The notes below the pieces were generated by a model. It did not search any database, was not told the DNA's origin, and was given only the letters and a program-made list of their open reading frames with translations. From positions 1 through 11,000 of the forward strand of contig JABYQS010000929.1 of assembly GCA_022592435.1 (NCBI GenBank): 11,000 bases of DNA, written 5' to 3'. The stretch's first letter is position 1. Each line of letters opens with the position of its first letter. Below are positions 7,750 to 11,000 of this stretch, piece after piece. Position numbers and translations under genes: made by a program. This DNA is from Cerioporus squamosus (lineage: Eukaryota; Basidiomycota; Agaricomycetes; Polyporales; Polyporaceae).

Positions 7750-9891
7750 ATGCTGCACTTCAAGATTCTCCACGTAGCCACCGCCACTGCGCTGCTTCTC
7801 TTTGGTGCGGCAGAGGTCGTCGCCAGGACTGCCGATGGACGTGCACACGCGAACATTCCCCGGCGCCCCAGCATTCCTGTCGTGCCTCCGCCAGAAGGTC
7901 CGGTCACCAGCAAGAACGGGACGGAGCTTCCGCCGTACAACACGACATACTACTTCGACCAGTTAATCGACCACTACAACCCGTCGCTCGGGACCTTCAA
8001 GCAACGATATTGGCACACGTACGAGTTCTATGAGCCAGGTGGGTGTCAGCCTCAGTACGATTCCGACGCGCTTCTGACGAGGCCGGCATGACAGGCGGCC
8101 CTATTCTGTTGACGACACCCGGGGAGGCCAATGCTGCTCGTAAGTTCGCCTGACATTCTGCGCAGAAGGTTGGTACAAGCTCACGTCGCACGCCAGCGTA
8201 CACGGCATACCTCACAAACCGCACTATCCTTGGCCAGGTTGCGCAGGCTCAGAACGGCTCTGTCATCGTGCTCGAGCACCGATATTACGGCGAATCCAAT
8301 CCATTCGACGATCTCTCCGATGCTAGCCTCAGATACCACACCATCGAGCAAGCGATCGACGATCTCGAATACTTCGCGAAGAACGTCAAGCTTCCACAGC
8401 CCGACGGCGACTCCGTCGCACCCGGCCAAGCTCCATGGATCCTTTTCGGAGGGAGCTACGCAGGCGCGCTCACGAGTTTCACAATGGTGGCGTGAGTCTT
8501 CCTGTCTGACGGCAACCGAGGTGCTACGCAACGACGAATCCTGATTCTAACGGCGTTTCTCAGCAAACCAGGTACCTTCTACGCTGCGTATGCGTCTTCC
8601 GCGGTGGTCGAGGGCATCACGTCCGTGTTCATCGCTCGCGCGTGTAGGGGCTCGGCATACTGACATAACCGTTGATATCCAGCGACTACTGGATGTACTT
8701 CAATCCAATCATGGACAATATGCCCAAGAACTGCTCCGCTGACGTCCAAGCCGCCATTGCGAAGATCGACTCGGTCTTCAGGTCGAATAAAACGGAGGAG
8801 ATCGACGCAATCCTTACGCTCTTCAACATGACTGCGCTCAAGGACCATCTAGATGATGCTGCGGGTGCCCGTATGTAGTTATTCATGTTTGCGCGGGGCT
8901 TGGCTAATCAGTCGTCTTTCACAGTCCGCAACAACCTCTGGGACTGGCAGTCTCTCGACCCGAGCAGTGGCGGCGGTATCTTCTTCGACTTCTGTGATGC
9001 GCTCGAGGTCAAGGAGGGCGTGAGCGCTGGCGAAGAGGGCTGGGGAGCGGACCATGCTATTCAGGCTTGGGGTTCGTTCTGGACCAACGAGTACTACTCA
9101 TATCGTAAGCGGTGTTGCTTGCTGTGCCTTGACCTACCTGCTGACAGGGTATCTATAGTGTGTGATGAGGAAGATGTCGTGTACGCCGCCATTTACGTTC
9201 TGCCGTCCTGGCACTCTGCTGACCCGCCGTGCTCTTGGTAGCTCTTGCTTGGGCACGTACGACCCCACCTCGGAGGTGTTCACGGACACCAGTGTCGACA
9301 ACGCCGAGCGTTCCTGGACCTGGATCGTGTAAGTACCATTGTGTACTCACTGCACGCGTACTAAACCAGGCTTCACAGGTGCAACGAGATGGGCTTCTAC
9401 CAGGAAGGTGCCCCGGAGCCCAACCCGACGCTCGTCACGCGCCTCGTCCGCCCCGAGTACGACGAGAGGCAGTGCACGTACTGGTTCCCGGAGGCGTTCG
9501 CCAACCAGACCAGTCCTGCGCCGGATGTCGATGCGACGAACAAGGAGTACCATGGGTGGTTCGTTAAAGCAGAGCGCCTCCTCTTCGCCAACGGCCGACG
9601 TGAGTTCTTTCCATATACTGCTCAACTACCATGTTCTGACTTGCGTGTGACTCGCTCCTTACAGGCGATCCCTGGAAAGACGCCACGCTCGCGGCGGACG
9701 GCACGAACTTCCAGAGCACGCCCGACCAGCCGCTGTTGCTCTCTGACGGCTATCACTGCTCAGACTTGGGTACTGTGAACGCCATCGACCCGACCATCCT
9801 GGAGGTGCAGCAGCAGGCGCTCAAGTCTATAGGTGGTTGGCTGATGGAGTACAAGCCCTCGATGGGGAAGTCCGCATTTCAACCGTTCTAG
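7750..9891 (+). CDS. Secreted serine peptidase family S28 (prolyl peptidase / prolylcarboxypeptidase-like)
   Basis: Family S28 enzymes cleave after proline, from peptide ends or inside peptides; which one cannot be told here. Exons: 7750-8038, 8095-8139, 8197-8491, 8564-8620, 8683-8870, 8925-9104, 9159-9180, 9242-9328, 9379-9599, 9665-9891. Phases close to 1611 bases, giving 536 residues, usual for the family. A signal peptide is clear (MLHFKILHVATATALLLFGA, cleavage probably near residue 25). Family blocks: YFDQLIDHYNP, GGPILLTTPGE, VLEHRYYGESNPF, the nucleophile motif GGSYAGAL (Ser198), NNLWDWQ, CNEMGFYQ, GRRDPW (Asp463) and SDGYHCSDL (His492). These complete the Ser-Asp-His triad. About eight N-glycosylation sequons (such as NGT, NTT, NRT, NCS, NKT) fit passage through the secretory pathway. 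The start ATG has G at -3. Exon 7 is only 22 bases; its borders (acceptor TATAG at 9158, donor GTACGC at 9181) were chosen because they keep the frame into SCLGTYDP. A likely role is extracellular or vacuolar breakdown of proline-rich protein; this is inference. Confidence 0.94.
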
Positions 9892-10697
9892 GAGGCTCTA
9901 GTGATAGCCCCGCTACCCTCACGCACATCCTTTCGTTATATATACACAGTCGTTCGTTTGGTGATTTATCCGATCGTGGTGTGACTCCGTAATCTCGTGG
10001 CGCATGGCCTGAGAACGGCACGTCGTAGGCCGTCGTATTGCCTCGGCCAGCTTCACCTTCGTGTATGGCAACACCGAAGCCATAGGAAGAGCGAGATGCC
10101 TGCAGAAAGCAGCAAGATGGCGACTAGGGGCACGTTGACTGCGGATGTCTCGTGCTCAATCTGGCGGAAGCATCAGAATGTAGGCGGGTAAGCATAACAA
10201 GGTCGGCAACACACCACTGAGGCAAACGGCGAGAGGATGGGTATCGTGAAGTGCATAGAGCCTCTGCCAGAAGGCGCCGGTGGTGGCACGTAACGGACTA
10301 GTAAATATACGACAACCGCTAGTAGGGATCCTAGGGCGACCAGTATGGTCCACTACAACGAGCGGAGAAGATCGTGAGTATCCAGGGCTAAGTGATGTCC
10401 GTACAGTGGGGACGTACAACGGTATATTTGATCCGTGCGAGTTCGCGTTCATATCTCGAGTTAAGCTCAGACAATTCGCGCTATACGTGCGTGAGTTGAA
10501 AGCGAATAGTCATCACGATAGGCTGAAGTCCTACCGAACGGCTTTCCGTATGGGAGGCGGATACCGCTGCCAGTTCTTGCCTATGGACCTCTTGCGCATG
10601 CAGACGGGTTTCCGCGATGGTCGCCCGAAGGGCCCAGTAATGTTCGACTGTATTGATGGGGTGCAGAAAACTTTGTGCTGGGCGACGGAAGTAGTCA
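9892..10697. other. Intergenic stretch downstream of the S28 peptidase
   Basis: The first 80 bases are probably the 3' untranslated region, with a TATATATA-rich patch near 9938-9952 that could direct polyadenylation. Beyond that several ORFs of 60-150 codons occur on both strands (for example 10280-10732 on +), but none shows a family motif or credible intron structure. I see no gene that can be supported. Confidence 0.4.
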
Positions 10698-10700
10698 TAG

Positions 10701-10964
10701 ATCGTGGCGGAAGTCATCAAGGACTTAGATAGAGTCGTGGACTCGCGAGTGGACAGCGAGGTATTTGAGGTGGAAGCAAGGGATCGAGAGCGGGTTCCCA
10801 GCTCTTTGACCTTGCCAGAGGTCCTCCAATGTGTCGTTACAGCTGATCTCGGTGCTGAGACGCGCAGAGCCCGTGGAGATCGTGTTTTGACTGAATTCAT
10901 CTCCATTGCGAGTTCCATAGTTCTGCTCCCTGTGTGCAATGAGGCGATACCCATCTTGAGATGA
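10701..10964 (+). CDS. Possible terminal exon of an unrecognised gene
   Basis: After a CATAG that could act as acceptor (ending at 10700), one frame stays open to TGA at 10962-10964. It has coding-like purine-first codon composition and reads, for example, VIKDLDRVVDSRVDSEVFEV and LTLPEVLQCVVTADLGA. It has no ATG at its beginning (the first Met-like codon is GTG, which is not a normal start here), so it would have to be a spliced last exon. The in-register frame on the - strand is also open and looks about as plausible. No family is recognised. Confidence 0.15.
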   Translation: MVAEVIKDLDRVVDSRVDSEVFEVEARDRERVPSSLTLPEVLQCVVTADLGAETRRARGDRVLTEFISIASSIVLLPVCNEAIPILR

Positions 10965-11000
10965 ACCGAACGCTGTCATTAAACTCATGTGTCTCGATTG

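Noticed and set aside
10481..10954. 157-codon ORF on the - strand near the right edge
   Set aside because: It has a true ATG, but the composition is Ser/Thr/Arg-rich, with no family motif and no credible introns; it overlaps an equally plausible frame on the other strand.
1..11000. tRNA genes, CRISPR arrays, insertion sequences, retroelement or viral domains
   Set aside because: No internal tRNA promoter boxes, no spaced direct repeats, no terminal inverted repeats or long terminal repeats, and no reverse transcriptase, integrase or transposase motif was found by eye.

Overview
The window reads as nuclear DNA of a filamentous fungus, most likely an agaricomycete basidiomycete. It is GC-rich, the genes are cut by many short GT-AG introns (about 50-72 bases, often with CTGAC/CTAAC-like branch sites), some exons are tiny (10, 12 and 22 bases), and core promoters have TATA-like and CT-rich stretches. 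There are no bacterial operon signals. All recognised genes are on the + strand. The species assignment is inference.

Layout: (1) About 192-986 is the 3' half of an NADP-dependent isocitrate dehydrogenase gene. Its amino-acid matches are excellent, but the frame is broken by about five small indels. It ends in AKL, a peroxisomal targeting tripeptide. (2) 987-2423 is 1.4 kb holding a promoter-like segment, a well-formed intron (1490-1561) and a possible small unrecognised gene (about 1638-2141), then a pyrimidine-rich leader. (3) 2424-6802 is a complete 12-exon gene for a Zn(II)2Cys6 transcription factor. The spliced model gives 1180 residues: zinc cluster, coiled coil, fungal-specific middle homology domain, and a very long His/Gln/Pro-rich tail with a 48-base tandem repeat. 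(4) 6803-7749 is intergenic, with a TATA box and a perfect 6-1-6 palindrome upstream of the next gene. (5) 7750-9891 is a complete 10-exon gene for a secreted serine peptidase of family S28 (536 residues), with the Ser, Asp and His of the catalytic triad visible. (6) 9892-11000 holds no gene I can recognise, only weak ORFs.

The genes do not form an evident pathway or cluster. They look like ordinary neighbours: central metabolism, a regulator and a secreted peptidase. The most notable points are the indel-riddled yet conserved isocitrate dehydrogenase beside two long genes that read cleanly, the microexons, and the possible overlooked small gene. I did not find a new defence or mobile system.
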